A DNA stretch of 64,000 nucleotides. It comes from Roseateles depolymerans (GTDB taxonomy: Bacteria > Pseudomonadota > Gammaproteobacteria > Burkholderiales > Burkholderiaceae_C). Of the stretch, positions 28,114 to 37,033 are shown one piece after another. The notes beneath the pieces are model-generated. The model worked only from the letters and a program-made list of their open reading frames with translations. It had not been told where the DNA came from and did no database searches. How positions within the stretch are numbered: position 1 is the stretch's first letter; each line of letters opens with the position of its first letter. Both the position numbers and the translations under genes were made by a program. The stretch is from contig QFOD01000012.1 in the NCBI GenBank assembly GCA_003241055.1, forward strand, positions 1-64,000. Reading direction: 5' to 3'.

Positions 28114-29134
28114 CGTGATCAGCTTGCAGGGGCGCGACCTGGCCCCGCCGCTGGCGGCGCTGCCCCTGCTCACGCTCTACCTGACCGAGCGCTGCAACTC
28201 GCGCTGCATCAGCTGCGACTACTGGCGCCACGGTCGGCGAGACCTGGACCCCCAGGTGCTCGACCGCCTGCTGCCCGATCTGCTGCAGCGCGGTACGCGC
28301 GTCGTGCAGTTCTCGGGCGGGGAGCCGCTGCTGCATCCGCACTGGCCGCTGCTGGCCGAGCGGCTGCGGGCCGCCGGCCTGAAGCTCTGGCTGCTGACCG
28401 CCGGGCTGGCCCTGGCCAAGCAGGCCGACGCGGTGGCGGCGAGCTTCGAGCGCGTCATCGTGTCGATGGACGGTGCCAGCGCCGAGAGCTACGCCGCCAT
28501 CCGCGGCGTGAAGGCCTTCGAGGCCGTCTGCGATGGCGTCAGGGCCCTGGCGGCGCGCGGGCGGCCGGCGACGCTGCGGGTCACGGTGCAGCGCGCCAAT
28601 CACACCCAGCTGCCGGCCTTCGTGGCGCTGGCACGCGAGCTGGGCGCGGGGGGCGTGTCCTTCCTGCCGGCCGATGTCGGCCACGCCGAGGCCTTCGGTC
28701 GCGCTCCCGACCTGCCCGATCAGGCCGTGCCGCCGCTGGCCGTGCCGGCCGACGAGCTGCCGGCCCTGGCGGCCACGCTGATGCGGCTGGAGCGGGACGA
28801 GGCCGCGGCATTTGCCGATGGATTCATCCTCGAGTCGCCCGCCAAGCTGCGCCGCCTGCATGCCTATTTCGCCGCGCTGGCCGGCCTGGGCGAGTGGCCG
28901 GCGGTGCGCTGCAACGCGCCGGAGTTTTCGGCCGTGGTGGAGGCCGACGGCCGGGCCCGGCCGTGCTTCTTCATTGCCGGGCCGACGCCGCCGGCGCTGC
29001 CGCTGGGCGAGGCGCTCGACGGTGCCGCGATGCGCGGGCTGCGGGCCGACATCGCCGCCGGACGGCGCGCGGAATGCGGCCGCTGCGTGTGCTCCAAGTG
29101 GCTGGACCTGGGCCGGCCCGAGGTCTGGGCGTGA
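28100..29134 (+). CDS. Radical SAM protein with SPASM-like cysteine-rich C-terminus
   Basis: The 344-residue protein has the radical SAM cluster C-x3-C-x2-C in LTERCNSRCISCDYW (about residue 35), then a TIM-barrel pattern: VVQFSGGEPLLHPHW, LLTAGLALA, RVIVSMDGASAESYAAIRG. A C-terminal set of cysteines (VRCNAPEFSAVVEADGRARPCFF, then ECGRCVCSKW) resembles a SPASM or Twitch domain holding extra iron-sulfur clusters. Such enzymes often modify peptides or carry out sugar/cofactor chemistry. The ATG overlaps the preceding gene by 14 bases; a GTG at 28115 is an alternative. The next gene overlaps the stop (GTGA). No precursor peptide gene was found. Confidence 0.82.
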   Translation: MASSSVISLQGRDLAPPLAALPLLTLYLTERCNSRCISCDYWRHGRRDLDPQVLDRLLPDLLQRGTRVVQFSGGEPLLHPHWPLLAERLRAAGLKLWLLTAGLALAKQADAVAASFERVIVSMDGASAESYAAIRGVKAFEAVCDGVRALAARGRPATLRVTVQRANHTQLPAFVALARELGAGGVSFLPADVGHAEAFGRAPDLPDQAVPPLAVPADELPALAATLMRLERDEAAAFADGFILESPAKLRRLHAYFAALAGLGEWPAVRCNAPEFSAVVEADGRARPCFFIAGPTPPALPLGEALDGAAMRGLRADIAAGRRAECGRCVCSKWLDLGRPEVWA

Positions 29135-30279
29135 GCGGCGCCTCCTGCGCGCCAGCAGCGCCGCTGTTCCTGTTCAACGGTGCCGCCGGTCAATGCCTGC
29201 GGGTGGCGCAGGGCCGCATCGCCGAGCCCGAGCCGGCGCCGGGCGACCTGCATCTCGACCTGCGTGGCGACCGTCTGCTGCCCGGGCTGGTGAACGCCCA
29301 TGATCACCTGCAGCTCAACGGCCTGCCGCGCCTGCACTACCGTCCGCAGCCCTACCGCAACGTGCGCGAATGGATCGCGGACATCACGCCGCGGCTGGGC
29401 ACCGAGGCGGGCCTGCGGGCCTATCGCGCGCTGCCGCGGGCGCAGCGGCTCCGGCAGGGCGCGCTGAAGAACCTGCTCAGCGGCGTGACCACCGTCGCGC
29501 ATCACGACCCGGGCGACGCGGCGTTGCAGGCGCCGGACTTCCCCGTCAACGTCCCGCCGCTGGCCTGGTCGCATTCGCTGGGCCTGGACGGCGAGGCCGC
29601 CGTGGCCGCCTCCCAGTGCGAGGCGCCGACCGGCCAGCCCTGGATCATCCATGCCGCCGAGGGCCTCGATGCCGAGGCCGCGGCCGAGTTCGACCGGCTG
29701 GAGGCGCTGGGCTGCATCACCGCGCGGACGGTGCTGGTGCACGGCCTGGCGCTGGACGAGGCCCAGCAGCAGCGCCTGCTGGATGCCCAGGCCGGGCTGG
29801 TGTGCTGCCTGGGGTCCAACCGCCATCTGTTCGGCCGTGTGCCGCGGCCGCGCCGGCTGCTGGCGGCCGGCCGGGTGGCGCTGGGCAGCGACTCCCGCAT
29901 CAGCGGTGAGCGCGACCTGCTGGCCGAGCTGGCGCTGGCCCGCGAGACCTGGCACCTGCCCGAGGCCGAACTGGAACGGCTGGTGACGGCGCAGCCGGCC
30001 GCGCTGCTGCGGCTGCCCGATGCCGGGCATCTGCGGCCGGGCGCGCGTGCGGACCTGCTCGTGCTGCCGGCCGACCTGCCGCTGTCGAGGGCCTCGCGCG
30101 CCGATCTGCGCCTGGTGCTGGCGGGTGGCCGGCCGCGGCACGCGGATGCGGCCTACGCGGCGCTGCTGCAGCACCGGGTCGACTGGCGGCCGGCGAGGCT
30201 GGACGGGCGGCCGCGCGCGCTGGCGGCCGACCTGGGCTGGCCGGAGCGCGCGCTGGCCGAGCCGGGTCTGGAGGCCTGA
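29131..30279 (+). CDS. Amidohydrolase-superfamily metal-dependent hydrolase
   Basis: The 382-residue protein starts at a GTG overlapping the previous stop. It shows LLPGLVNAHDHLQLNG with the HxH metal motif, GVTTVAHHDPGD, PWIIHAAEGLDAEAAAEFDRL, VLVHGLALDE and the late aspartate in VALGSDSRISGERDLLAELALAR, as in the ATZ/TRZ-like and imidazolonepropionase-like amidohydrolases. HLRPGARADLLVLP closes the composite domain. The order of ligands suggests a functional enzyme acting on an amide, amidine or ring C-N bond. The substrate is unknown; its place between radical SAM and glycosyltransferase genes suggests a modified sugar or envelope precursor. Confidence 0.85.
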   Translation: MSGASCAPAAPLFLFNGAAGQCLRVAQGRIAEPEPAPGDLHLDLRGDRLLPGLVNAHDHLQLNGLPRLHYRPQPYRNVREWIADITPRLGTEAGLRAYRALPRAQRLRQGALKNLLSGVTTVAHHDPGDAALQAPDFPVNVPPLAWSHSLGLDGEAAVAASQCEAPTGQPWIIHAAEGLDAEAAAEFDRLEALGCITARTVLVHGLALDEAQQQRLLDAQAGLVCCLGSNRHLFGRVPRPRRLLAAGRVALGSDSRISGERDLLAELALARETWHLPEAELERLVTAQPAALLRLPDAGHLRPGARADLLVLPADLPLSRASRADLRLVLAGGRPRHADAAYAALLQHRVDWRPARLDGRPRALAADLGWPERALAEPGLEA

Positions 30280-30283
30280 GCCC

Positions 30284-31375
30284 ATGCCGCGCGTGATGCA
30301 GCTGCAGCTGCACGACGACCCGCTGCGCCGCCGTCCCGCCACGCTGCTGGAGGACTGGCCGACGATGCGCCAGCTCGCGCGCTCGGCTGCGGCGGCCGGT
30401 GCCGAGGTGCGCGTGGTGTCGGTCTGCGAGGTGGCCGAGCAGCATCGCGTCGATGGCGTGGACTACCTGTTCCTGCCGCGCGCGGCGCTGGCGCAGCAGC
30501 TGCAGGCCTGGCGCCCGCAGCTGCTGCATGTGCAGGGCCTGGCCCAGGGCCTGGCGCTGCCCCCGCTGCTGGACCGCTGGCCCGAGCTGCCGGTGCTGCT
30601 GCAGGACCGCGCCGACCGGCCGCCGCGGCCCTGGCGCTGGCTGGCCTGGCGACGCGCGCTGGCCCGCGCCCGGGGGGTGATGTTCTGCGACGCCGGCCAG
30701 GCCGCCCCCTGGCGGCGACGCGGCCTGCTCGCGCCCGGTGCGCAGGTCTATGAGCTGCCCGGATCCAGCAGCGACTTCGGCCCGCAGCCCCGCGACGCGG
30801 CGCGCGCCCGCTGCGGCATGACGGGCGAGCCGGCGTTGCTGTGGGTGGGGCATCTCGATGCCAACAAGGACCCGCTGACCGTGCTCGACGGCCTGGCCCG
30901 TGCGGCCCCCTACCTGCCGGATCTGCAGCTGTGGTGCTGCTACGGCAGCAACGCGCTGGTGCCGGAGATGCGCGCCCGCGTGGCTGCCGACCCGCGCCTG
31001 CGCGGCCGCGTCCATTGGCTGGGCCGGGTGCCGCATGGGCAGGTCGAGACGCTGATGGCGGCGGCCGACGCGCTGGTGCAGGGCAGCCACCGTGAGGCGA
31101 CCGGTTTCACCGTGCTGGAGGCGCTGGCCTGTGCGCTGCCGCCGCTGGTCACCGACATTCCGGCCTTCCGCGCCCTGCTGGGCGCGCCCGCCGAGGCCGG
31201 GCGCCTGTGGCGGGTCGGTCATGGCGAGGGATTGGCGCAGGCGCTGCTGTCGCTGATGCGCGAGCCCGAAGCGGCACGGCGCGCGGCGGCGCGTCAGCGC
31301 TTCGAGCACTGCCTGTCGCCCACGGCCTGGGGGCAACGCCTGGTGGCCATCTATGAGGACGCGCTGAGGCCATGA
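30284..31375 (+). CDS. GT4-type glycosyltransferase
   Basis: The 363-residue protein has a GT-B layout: an N-terminal half with WRPQLLHVQGLAQGLAL, and a C-terminal donor-binding half with LLWVGHLDANKDPLTVLDGLARA, RVHWLGRVPHGQVETLMAAADALVQGS and E-x7-E in REATGFTVLEALACALPPLVTD. These are the marks of family 4 transferases that use NDP-sugars. It follows the amidohydrolase gene by four bases and overlaps the flippase start (ATGA), so it is part of the same run. Acceptor and sugar are unknown. Confidence 0.87.
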   Translation: MPRVMQLQLHDDPLRRRPATLLEDWPTMRQLARSAAAAGAEVRVVSVCEVAEQHRVDGVDYLFLPRAALAQQLQAWRPQLLHVQGLAQGLALPPLLDRWPELPVLLQDRADRPPRPWRWLAWRRALARARGVMFCDAGQAAPWRRRGLLAPGAQVYELPGSSSDFGPQPRDAARARCGMTGEPALLWVGHLDANKDPLTVLDGLARAAPYLPDLQLWCCYGSNALVPEMRARVAADPRLRGRVHWLGRVPHGQVETLMAAADALVQGSHREATGFTVLEALACALPPLVTDIPAFRALLGAPAEAGRLWRVGHGEGLAQALLSLMREPEAARRAAARQRFEHCLSPTAWGQRLVAIYEDALRP

Positions 31376-32802
31376 GCGCTGCCCAGGCCTCGGAGGGCGG
31401 CTATCGCCGCTCGCTGCAGATCCAGCTGCTGTCGTCGCTGGCCGGCAGCGTGACGCGCTTCGGCGTGTCCCTGGTGCTGGCCCGTCTGCTGCTGCCGGCG
31501 GAGCTGGGCCTGTTCGCGATGGCGGCGGCATTGGCCGGGCTGGTGCAGCTGGCCTGCGGGCTGGGGCTGTCGGCCTGGCTGCAGCGGGCCGGTCCGCTGG
31601 AAGAGGCCGCCTGGCGGGCCTGCCTGGGGCTGCTGGTGGCCGCCACGGGCGGCGCGCTGCTCGTGCAGGCGGGCCTGGCCGGCTGGGCTGCCCGGCATTT
31701 CGGCCAGCCGGCATTGCGCGAGCTGCTGTGGGTGCTGAGCCTGGGGCTGCTGGCGACGCCGGTGTCCGTCACGATGTCGGCCCTGCTGCAGCGGGACTAC
31801 GCGGCCGGCCGCATTGCGGCGGTGTCGAGGCTGGGGGCGCTCGCCCACGCGCTGGCGGCGGTGGGTCTGGCGGCGGCGGGCTGGGGCGCGCTGGCGCTGG
31901 CCTGCGCTCAGGTGCTGAACAACCTGGTGTGCGCGGCCGCTTACTGGGGGCTGCGGCCCGCCGCGCTGCGCTGGCAGCCGACGCTGCGGGGCAGCCGGCC
32001 GCTGCTGCGCTTTGCGCTGCCGATGCTGGCGGGCCAGGGGCTGGCGGCGCTGAACCAGGCGCTGCCGGCCCTGCTGCTCGGGCGTCTGGGGTCGGCGGCG
32101 CAGGTGGGCTGGATGGCGCGCGCGCAGGGCCTGGTGGGGCTGCTGCAGGCGGTGATCGGCGGGGTGATGAACTTCGGTGCGCTGCGGCGCTTCTCGCATG
32201 CGGACCGGGCGGTCGTGGCCGCGCGGCTGCTGCAGGCGACGGCGCTGCTCACCGGCCTGGCCTGGCCGGTGCTGGCCCTGACGGTGGTGCTGCGCGAGCC
32301 GCTGATCGACGCGCTCTACGGCCCGGCCTGGCATGCGAGCGCCGCCGCCGTGCCGCCGCTGGCATTGGCGCTGGCGCTGAGCCTGCTGTCCAACTATGTC
32401 GCGCCGCTGCTGGCGGCCCAGGGTCGCCCCGGCCGCATGGCGGGCCTGGAGCTGCTGCAGTTGCTGGCCCGCGGGGGCCTGGTGCTGCTGCTGTTCGACG
32501 GCACGCTGTCGGCGTTCGCCTGGGCGCTGGCCTGGGCGGCCGTGCTGGTGACGCCGCTGCAGCTGCACGGGCTGATGCGCCAGCTGGGGCTGGCCTGGTG
32601 GCGCCTGCTGCCGGCGCTGGCTCCGGCGGCGGCCACGGCCGGCGGCGTGGCCGTGGTGACCGCCTGGGCCCGGCCGCTGGGGCCGGGTCTTGCCGCCCTG
32701 TCCGGCGGGTTGGCGATGCTGGCCCTGCTGGCCGCGCTGCACCGGCCCTGGCGGGCCGAGCTGCGTCAGCTGGCCCGCTTGCGCATGACGAGCAGGAAAT
32801 GA
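31372..32802 (+). CDS. Wzx-like polysaccharide flippase / exporter
   Basis: The 476-residue integral membrane protein has about twelve to fourteen hydrophobic helices. Its start, RRSLQIQLLSSLAGSVTRFGVSLVLARLLLPAELGLFAMAAALAGLVQ, and a later RFALPMLAGQGLAALNQALPALLLGRLGSAAQVGWMARAQGLVGLLQ match the MATE/MOP (RfbX/Wzx) oligosaccharide flippase family. It would move lipid-linked sugar units across the inner membrane. Last of the overlapping run of genes; its 3' end overlaps the convergent methyltransferase gene by 37 bases. Confidence 0.88.
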   Translation: MSAAQASEGGYRRSLQIQLLSSLAGSVTRFGVSLVLARLLLPAELGLFAMAAALAGLVQLACGLGLSAWLQRAGPLEEAAWRACLGLLVAATGGALLVQAGLAGWAARHFGQPALRELLWVLSLGLLATPVSVTMSALLQRDYAAGRIAAVSRLGALAHALAAVGLAAAGWGALALACAQVLNNLVCAAAYWGLRPAALRWQPTLRGSRPLLRFALPMLAGQGLAALNQALPALLLGRLGSAAQVGWMARAQGLVGLLQAVIGGVMNFGALRRFSHADRAVVAARLLQATALLTGLAWPVLALTVVLREPLIDALYGPAWHASAAAVPPLALALALSLLSNYVAPLLAAQGRPGRMAGLELLQLLARGGLVLLLFDGTLSAFAWALAWAAVLVTPLQLHGLMRQLGLAWWRLLPALAPAAATAGGVAVVTAWARPLGPGLAALSGGLAMLALLAALHRPWRAELRQLARLRMTSRK

Positions 32803-33599
32803 TCGCCCATCGCGCGGAACACCGGCCAGGCCGCCACGCGGCGGTCCAGCCGCCACAGGCGCTCATGCCAGCGTGGGTGGCGTTCGTGCAGCCAGGTCAG
32901 GTAGGGCGGCGGCACGAAGACGCACAGGCCGCGTTGCTGCTCCAGCTCGAAGTAGGGCGCGAAGGCCGCGTAGAACTCGCGCGGCGTGAAATAGCGGGTC
33001 CAGATGGTGCGCTTGTTCATGCCCACGGCGACGGTGTCGCGCGCAAAGCGTATGCCCACGCGCGACCAGCGGCCCTGGCGCGCGTAGTGCCAGATCTCCC
33101 ACGGGCACCAGCGGCCGATCACGGTGAACACCAGGCGGCCGCCCGGCTTGAGCAGGCGGTGGCATTCGCGGGCGACGGCGTCGAGATCGGGCACGCAGTT
33201 CAAGGGGCCGAGGTTGGAGTAGGCGCCGTCGTAGAGGCCGTCGCCCTCCAGCGCCTGCAGCTCCTGGGCGCCGACGGCACGGGCCTGCACCCGCTGCGCC
33301 AGCCCGGCCGCCTCGGCGCGCGCCGCGGTGCGCGCCACCATCTGCGGCGACCAGTCGGTGGCCGTCACCTGGTGGCCCAGGCCGGCCAGGTGCACGGCGT
33401 CCAGGCCGGTGCCGCAGCCCAGGTCGATGAGGCGGCTGCCGGGGGCGAAGCTGCGGTCCAGCCAGCGCCACATCTCGTCGCGCATGTCCTGGATGGGGCC
33501 GTTGTTGCCGCGCGGCCCGTCGTAGTCGGCGGCGACGCTGTCGAAAGCCTCGCGCGTGTCCTGCAGGCGGGTCTGGAGTTCAAGGTCTTGGGGAGTCAT
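32766..33599 (-). CDS. Class I SAM-dependent methyltransferase
   Basis: The 277-residue protein has the SAM-binding motif I LIDLGCGTGLDAVHLA, then ATDWSPQMVARTAARAEAAGL, YDGAYSNLGPLNCVPDLDAVA and RLLKPGGRLVFTVIGRWCPWE, as in small-molecule or UbiE-like methyltransferases. TTG-initiated extension to 33611 is possible, but the ATG at 33599 is preferred. It is convergent with the flippase gene and divergent from a glycosyltransferase gene 35 bases away. It may methylate a lipid-linked sugar or quinone; unknown. Confidence 0.87.
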   Translation of the reverse strand: MTPQDLELQTRLQDTREAFDSVAADYDGPRGNNGPIQDMRDEMWRWLDRSFAPGSRLIDLGCGTGLDAVHLAGLGHQVTATDWSPQMVARTAARAEAAGLAQRVQARAVGAQELQALEGDGLYDGAYSNLGPLNCVPDLDAVARECHRLLKPGGRLVFTVIGRWCPWEIWHYARQGRWSRVGIRFARDTVAVGMNKRTIWTRYFTPREFYAAFAPYFELEQQRGLCVFVPPPYLTWLHERHPRWHERLWRLDRRVAAWPVFRAMGDHFLLVMRKRAS

Positions 33600-33634
33600 G
33601 GTTGATGGCAAGGACGGCTGAGGGAGGTGTGACG

Positions 33635-34756
33635 ATGAGACGCAAGATTGCGCTCGTGGTGCCCGGTGGCGTGGATCGCTCCGGCGAGGAACGGGTGATC
33701 CCGGTGCTGCTGGCGCTGATCGAGCGGCTGGCGGCCCGCCATGAGGTGCATGTGTTCGCGCTGCAGCAGGAGGACACGCCGGGCCGCTGGACGCTGGCAG
33801 GCGCCCAGATCCACAACGCCGGCGGGCAGCGGGCGCGGGAGCGGCTCTGGCGCACGCTGCGCGCGCTCTGGCAGGAGCATGGCCGGGGCGGCTTCGATGT
33901 CATCCATGCGCTGTGGTCGGGGCCGCAGGGCGTGGTGGCGGTCGTCGCGGCCACGCTGCTGCGCCGCCCCAGCCTCGTCCATCTGACGGGGGGTGAGCTG
34001 CTGGCGCTGCCGGACATCGGCTACGGCGGCCGGCAGCACTGGCGGGGCCGGCTGAGAGAGGCCTGCGTGCTGGGCCGGGCCACGCGCATCACGGCCACCA
34101 GCGACCCCATGCTGCAGCAGCTCGCGGCCCTGGGCCACCGTGCGCAGCGCGTGCCGCTGGGCGTGGATCAGCGCCACTGGCCCGCCTGCCCGCCGCGCCC
34201 GCGGGAGGCCGGCCGGCCCTTGCAGCTGCTGCACGTGGCCAGCCTCAATCGCGTGAAGGACCCCTTCACGCTGCTGCAGGCGCTGGCGCTGCTGGCCGGG
34301 CGCGGCCTGGATTTCCGGCTGGCATGGATAGGCGAGGACACGCTGGGCGGCGCGGTGCAGCGGCGTGCCGCCGAGCTGGGCCTGCAGGCGCGCGTGACGT
34401 TCCACGGCTTTCTGACCCAGCAGGCCCTGCGCCCGCATCTGGCGCAGGCCGATCTGCTGGTGCTGAGCTCGCGCCACGAAGCCGGCCCGGCGGTGCTGCT
34501 GGAGGCTGCGCTGTCGGGCCTGCCCTGCGTCGGCACGGCCGTGGGGCACCTGGCCGAGTGGGCACCCGGCGCCGCGGTCGCGGTGCCGGTGGGCGATGCG
34601 CAGGCGCTGGCCACCGGCATCGAGCGCCTCGCGGCGGATGATGCCGAGCGTCTGCGGCTGGCGCAGGCCGCGCAGCGCCGGGCCCGGGCGGAGGATGCGG
34701 ATCACACCGCCTCCTGCGTGCTCGGGCTGTACGACGAACTGGCCGGGGGGCGGTAA
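33635..34756 (+). CDS. GT4-type glycosyltransferase
   Basis: The 373-residue protein has a GT-B fold: VVPGGVDRSGEERVIPVLLALIERLAARHEVHVFAL and HALWSGPQGVVAVVAATLL in the acceptor half, and LLHVASLNRVKDPFTLLQALALL, VTFHGFLTQQALRPHLAQADLLVLSSRHEAGPAVLLEAALSGLPCVGT in the donor half, with the E-x7-E motif. GAGGGAGGTG provides a good ribosome site for the ATG at 33635. It probably works with the upstream glycosyltransferase and flippase in building one polysaccharide. Its end overlaps the opposite nucleotidyltransferase gene by 55 bases. Confidence 0.88.
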   Translation: MRRKIALVVPGGVDRSGEERVIPVLLALIERLAARHEVHVFALQQEDTPGRWTLAGAQIHNAGGQRARERLWRTLRALWQEHGRGGFDVIHALWSGPQGVVAVVAATLLRRPSLVHLTGGELLALPDIGYGGRQHWRGRLREACVLGRATRITATSDPMLQQLAALGHRAQRVPLGVDQRHWPACPPRPREAGRPLQLLHVASLNRVKDPFTLLQALALLAGRGLDFRLAWIGEDTLGGAVQRRAAELGLQARVTFHGFLTQQALRPHLAQADLLVLSSRHEAGPAVLLEAALSGLPCVGTAVGHLAEWAPGAAVAVPVGDAQALATGIERLAADDAERLRLAQAAQRRARAEDADHTASCVLGLYDELAGGR

Positions 34757-35976
34757 TGCAGGGCCTGGTTCACCATGTAGACGGTCTGCACCCGGGGTGG
34801 CTGACCCTGCAGCCAGCCCAGCGCGCGCTGCCAGCGCGGCCGGCCGGCCTGGGGCGAGGCCCTCAGCGGTGCCTGGGTCTGCAGGTGGCCGCGCGCCAGC
34901 GCGAGCGCCTGGCGGCCGGGGTAGAGGCGGCGTGCCAGCAAGGCCATCAGCTCGCCGGCGCTGGTGCACCACGGCAGGCCGGGCAGCACGGGCATGTACA
35001 GGCCGGTGAAGGAGAGCCCGTCCAGCGTCCAGCGATCGGCGCTGCGGCGCAGCCACGGCGGGCAGAGCCGCGCCGCCGCCTGCAGCACCTCGTCGGGCAG
35101 CCGGCCGGGCAGGCAGCGGCTGGCCAGTGCCAGCGGGGGGTAGACCCAGTCCGCCCCGGCCGCGCGGCCGCTGTCCAGCACCTGCTGCCATTCGGCAGCC
35201 GTCAGTCGCTCGCCCAGCAGCACGATGTCGTGCAGCTGGATCAGCCGTATCGAGTGATGGCAGCAGTTGCCGGCCGCATGCAGCAGCAGGTGGCGCATCA
35301 GTGCGGCGCGGCCCGGATAGGCGTTGAGCCCGGCGCGCGGCGCGTCGGGCCACAGCTCGCTCGTCAGCGCCACCGATCGGCGCGGCAGCGGCTCGGCGAT
35401 GTGGTCGTGCAGCTCGATCTTCAGCGGGTTGTTCAGGTGCTCGCCGAAGGCGCGCTCCGGTGGCGTCGTCGACGGCTGGTACTGCCGATGGCGCGGGCCG
35501 AGCTCGTGGGCGATGTAGCCCAGCACCTCGACCATCTCCTCCGTCGTATCCATGTCCTGCGGGTGCACCAGCAGGTCGATGTCGCTCATCGGCCGCTCGT
35601 CGTCCTCGTACAGCCCCATGGCGAGCAGGGCCGAGCCCTTCAGGGCCAGCGCGGCGATGCCGGCATGGCGCGTGGCGCTGTTCAGCGTGACCAGCAGCTC
35701 GCGTGCCCGTTGCTCGCGCAGCCCGGTCTGCTGGCGCTGTTCGGCCAGGAAGTCCTGCCACAGCGCGGGGCCCTGCCAGCGCAGCCGCCGGGCCAGCAGG
35801 CCGGCGATGCCGTGTATCGCCACGGCGGCCATGGCCAGGCGCCAGTGGGTGGCGTCCCAGTCCGGCGCAACGGCCTGCGGCGTCGTCAGCTCGGCGCACA
35901 GGCGTTGCGTGGACGCCTGCAGCGCCTGCGCGAGCCGGGCGTTGTCAGGCGGCGCGATCTTGTCGGCTTCCATCAT
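34702..35976 (-). CDS. Nucleotidyltransferase family protein (PF14907-type)
   Basis: The 424-residue protein has the nucleotidyltransferase signature: LALKGSALLAMGLYEDDERPMSDIDLLVHP, i.e. a GS helix followed by the D-x-D metal pair. The remaining helical domain has many conserved His/Trp and matches the 'uncharacterised nucleotidyltransferase' family seen beside HprK-like kinases in exopolysaccharide/exosortase gene clusters. A strong GGAAGGAAG ribosome site fits the ATG at 35976; a longer frame to 36012 is possible. It is divergent from the HprK-like gene with a 25-base gap. Target is unknown. Confidence 0.83.
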   Translation of the reverse strand: MMEADKIAPPDNARLAQALQASTQRLCAELTTPQAVAPDWDATHWRLAMAAVAIHGIAGLLARRLRWQGPALWQDFLAEQRQQTGLREQRARELLVTLNSATRHAGIAALALKGSALLAMGLYEDDERPMSDIDLLVHPQDMDTTEEMVEVLGYIAHELGPRHRQYQPSTTPPERAFGEHLNNPLKIELHDHIAEPLPRRSVALTSELWPDAPRAGLNAYPGRAALMRHLLLHAAGNCCHHSIRLIQLHDIVLLGERLTAAEWQQVLDSGRAAGADWVYPPLALASRCLPGRLPDEVLQAAARLCPPWLRRSADRWTLDGLSFTGLYMPVLPGLPWCTSAGELMALLARRLYPGRQALALARGHLQTQAPLRASPQAGRPRWQRALGWLQGQPPRVQTVYMVNQALHYRPPASSSYSPSTQEAV

Positions 35977-36001
35977 GTCGTCTTCCTTCCAAGCACATCC
36001 C

Positions 36002-37033
36002 ATGTCCCCCATGAATGACCTGCCGTCCTCCCTGACCGACCCCTACGGCGAGCGGCGCGAGCTGCCGCTGCGGCGCCAGCTGTACCTGCTGGGGTTGCCC
36101 GTCGAGTTCCGCGCCGACGACGCCCGGCTGCTGGCGCTGGTGGACGCGGCCTACCTCGGCCTGCCCGGCGGCGCCCGGCCGGCCGACGCGGCGCCCGATG
36201 CCGTTATCGAGCTGCGGCTGCTGCCCGGCGAGGCCGCCACCGCACCGGCCGACGCACCGCCCGTGCCGCAGATGCTCGGTGGGGCGGGGCTGATCGGCGC
36301 GTCGGTGGCGGATGGTTCGCTCGCCCTGGTGTGCCCGGCCACGCGCAGCGGCCTGGTCTGTCTCAGCCCCACGATGCTGGGCTTCCCGTATCACGCCCGC
36401 TACGAGCTGCTGGAGTTCGTGGTGTTCACGCTGGCCAGCCGCCTGGGCCGGCTGGTGCCGCTGCATGCCGGCAGCGTCAGCCTGGCGGGGCGTGCGGCGC
36501 TGCTGGTGGGCGAGAGCGGTGCCGGCAAGTCGACGCTGTCGCTGCTGGCGATGCGGGCCGGGCTCGAGTTCCTGACCGAGGACGGCGCCTTCGTGGCGCC
36601 GGACGGGCGTGTGCTGGGCGTGCCGAACTTCCTGCACCTGCGCTTCGACGCGCTGCGCTTCCTGGAGGACGACTGGCGCCAACGCGCCGCAGCCTCGCCG
36701 GTGATCCGCCGCCGCAGCGGCGTCGAGAAGTACGAGCTGGATCTGCGCGGCGACTGGGCCCGCCTGGCGGCCACGCCGCCGCAGCTGGCGCAGCTGGTGT
36801 TCGTGACCCCGCGGCCCGCCGATGGTGGCCCGCTGCTGCGCCCGCTGCCCGCCGACGAGCTGCTGCCGCGCCTGCGCCGCAGCCAGCCCTACGCCGCCCA
36901 CCAGCCCAGCTGGGCCGGGTTCGAGGCACTGCTGCCCGGCCTGCAGGGCTGGGAGCTGCGGCGTTCGGCCCATCCGCAGGAGGCGGCGTTCGCGCTGCAT
37001 GAGCTGCTGGCCGGCGCGTTGCTCAGGCGTTGA
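36002..37033 (+). CDS. HPr kinase/phosphorylase-like protein
   Basis: The 343-residue protein carries a C-terminal P-loop domain: PLHAGSVSLAGRAALLVGESGAGKSTLSLLAMRAGLEFLTEDGAFV, where GESGAGKS is the HprK Walker A motif. The N-terminal ~150 residues are divergent. Relatives include the HprK-related kinase A family of PqqD/HPr-rel-A systems, often beside nucleotidyltransferases, as here; this resemblance is recalled, not searched. No HPr or PqqD gene was seen nearby. Two in-frame ATGs (36002, 36011) are possible and the leader is weak. Ends in an 11-base overlap with the convergent radical SAM gene. Confidence 0.8.
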   Translation: MSPMNDLPSSLTDPYGERRELPLRRQLYLLGLPVEFRADDARLLALVDAAYLGLPGGARPADAAPDAVIELRLLPGEAATAPADAPPVPQMLGGAGLIGASVADGSLALVCPATRSGLVCLSPTMLGFPYHARYELLEFVVFTLASRLGRLVPLHAGSVSLAGRAALLVGESGAGKSTLSLLAMRAGLEFLTEDGAFVAPDGRVLGVPNFLHLRFDALRFLEDDWRQRAAASPVIRRRSGVEKYELDLRGDWARLAATPPQLAQLVFVTPRPADGGPLLRPLPADELLPRLRRSQPYAAHQPSWAGFEALLPGLQGWELRRSAHPQEAAFALHELLAGALLRR

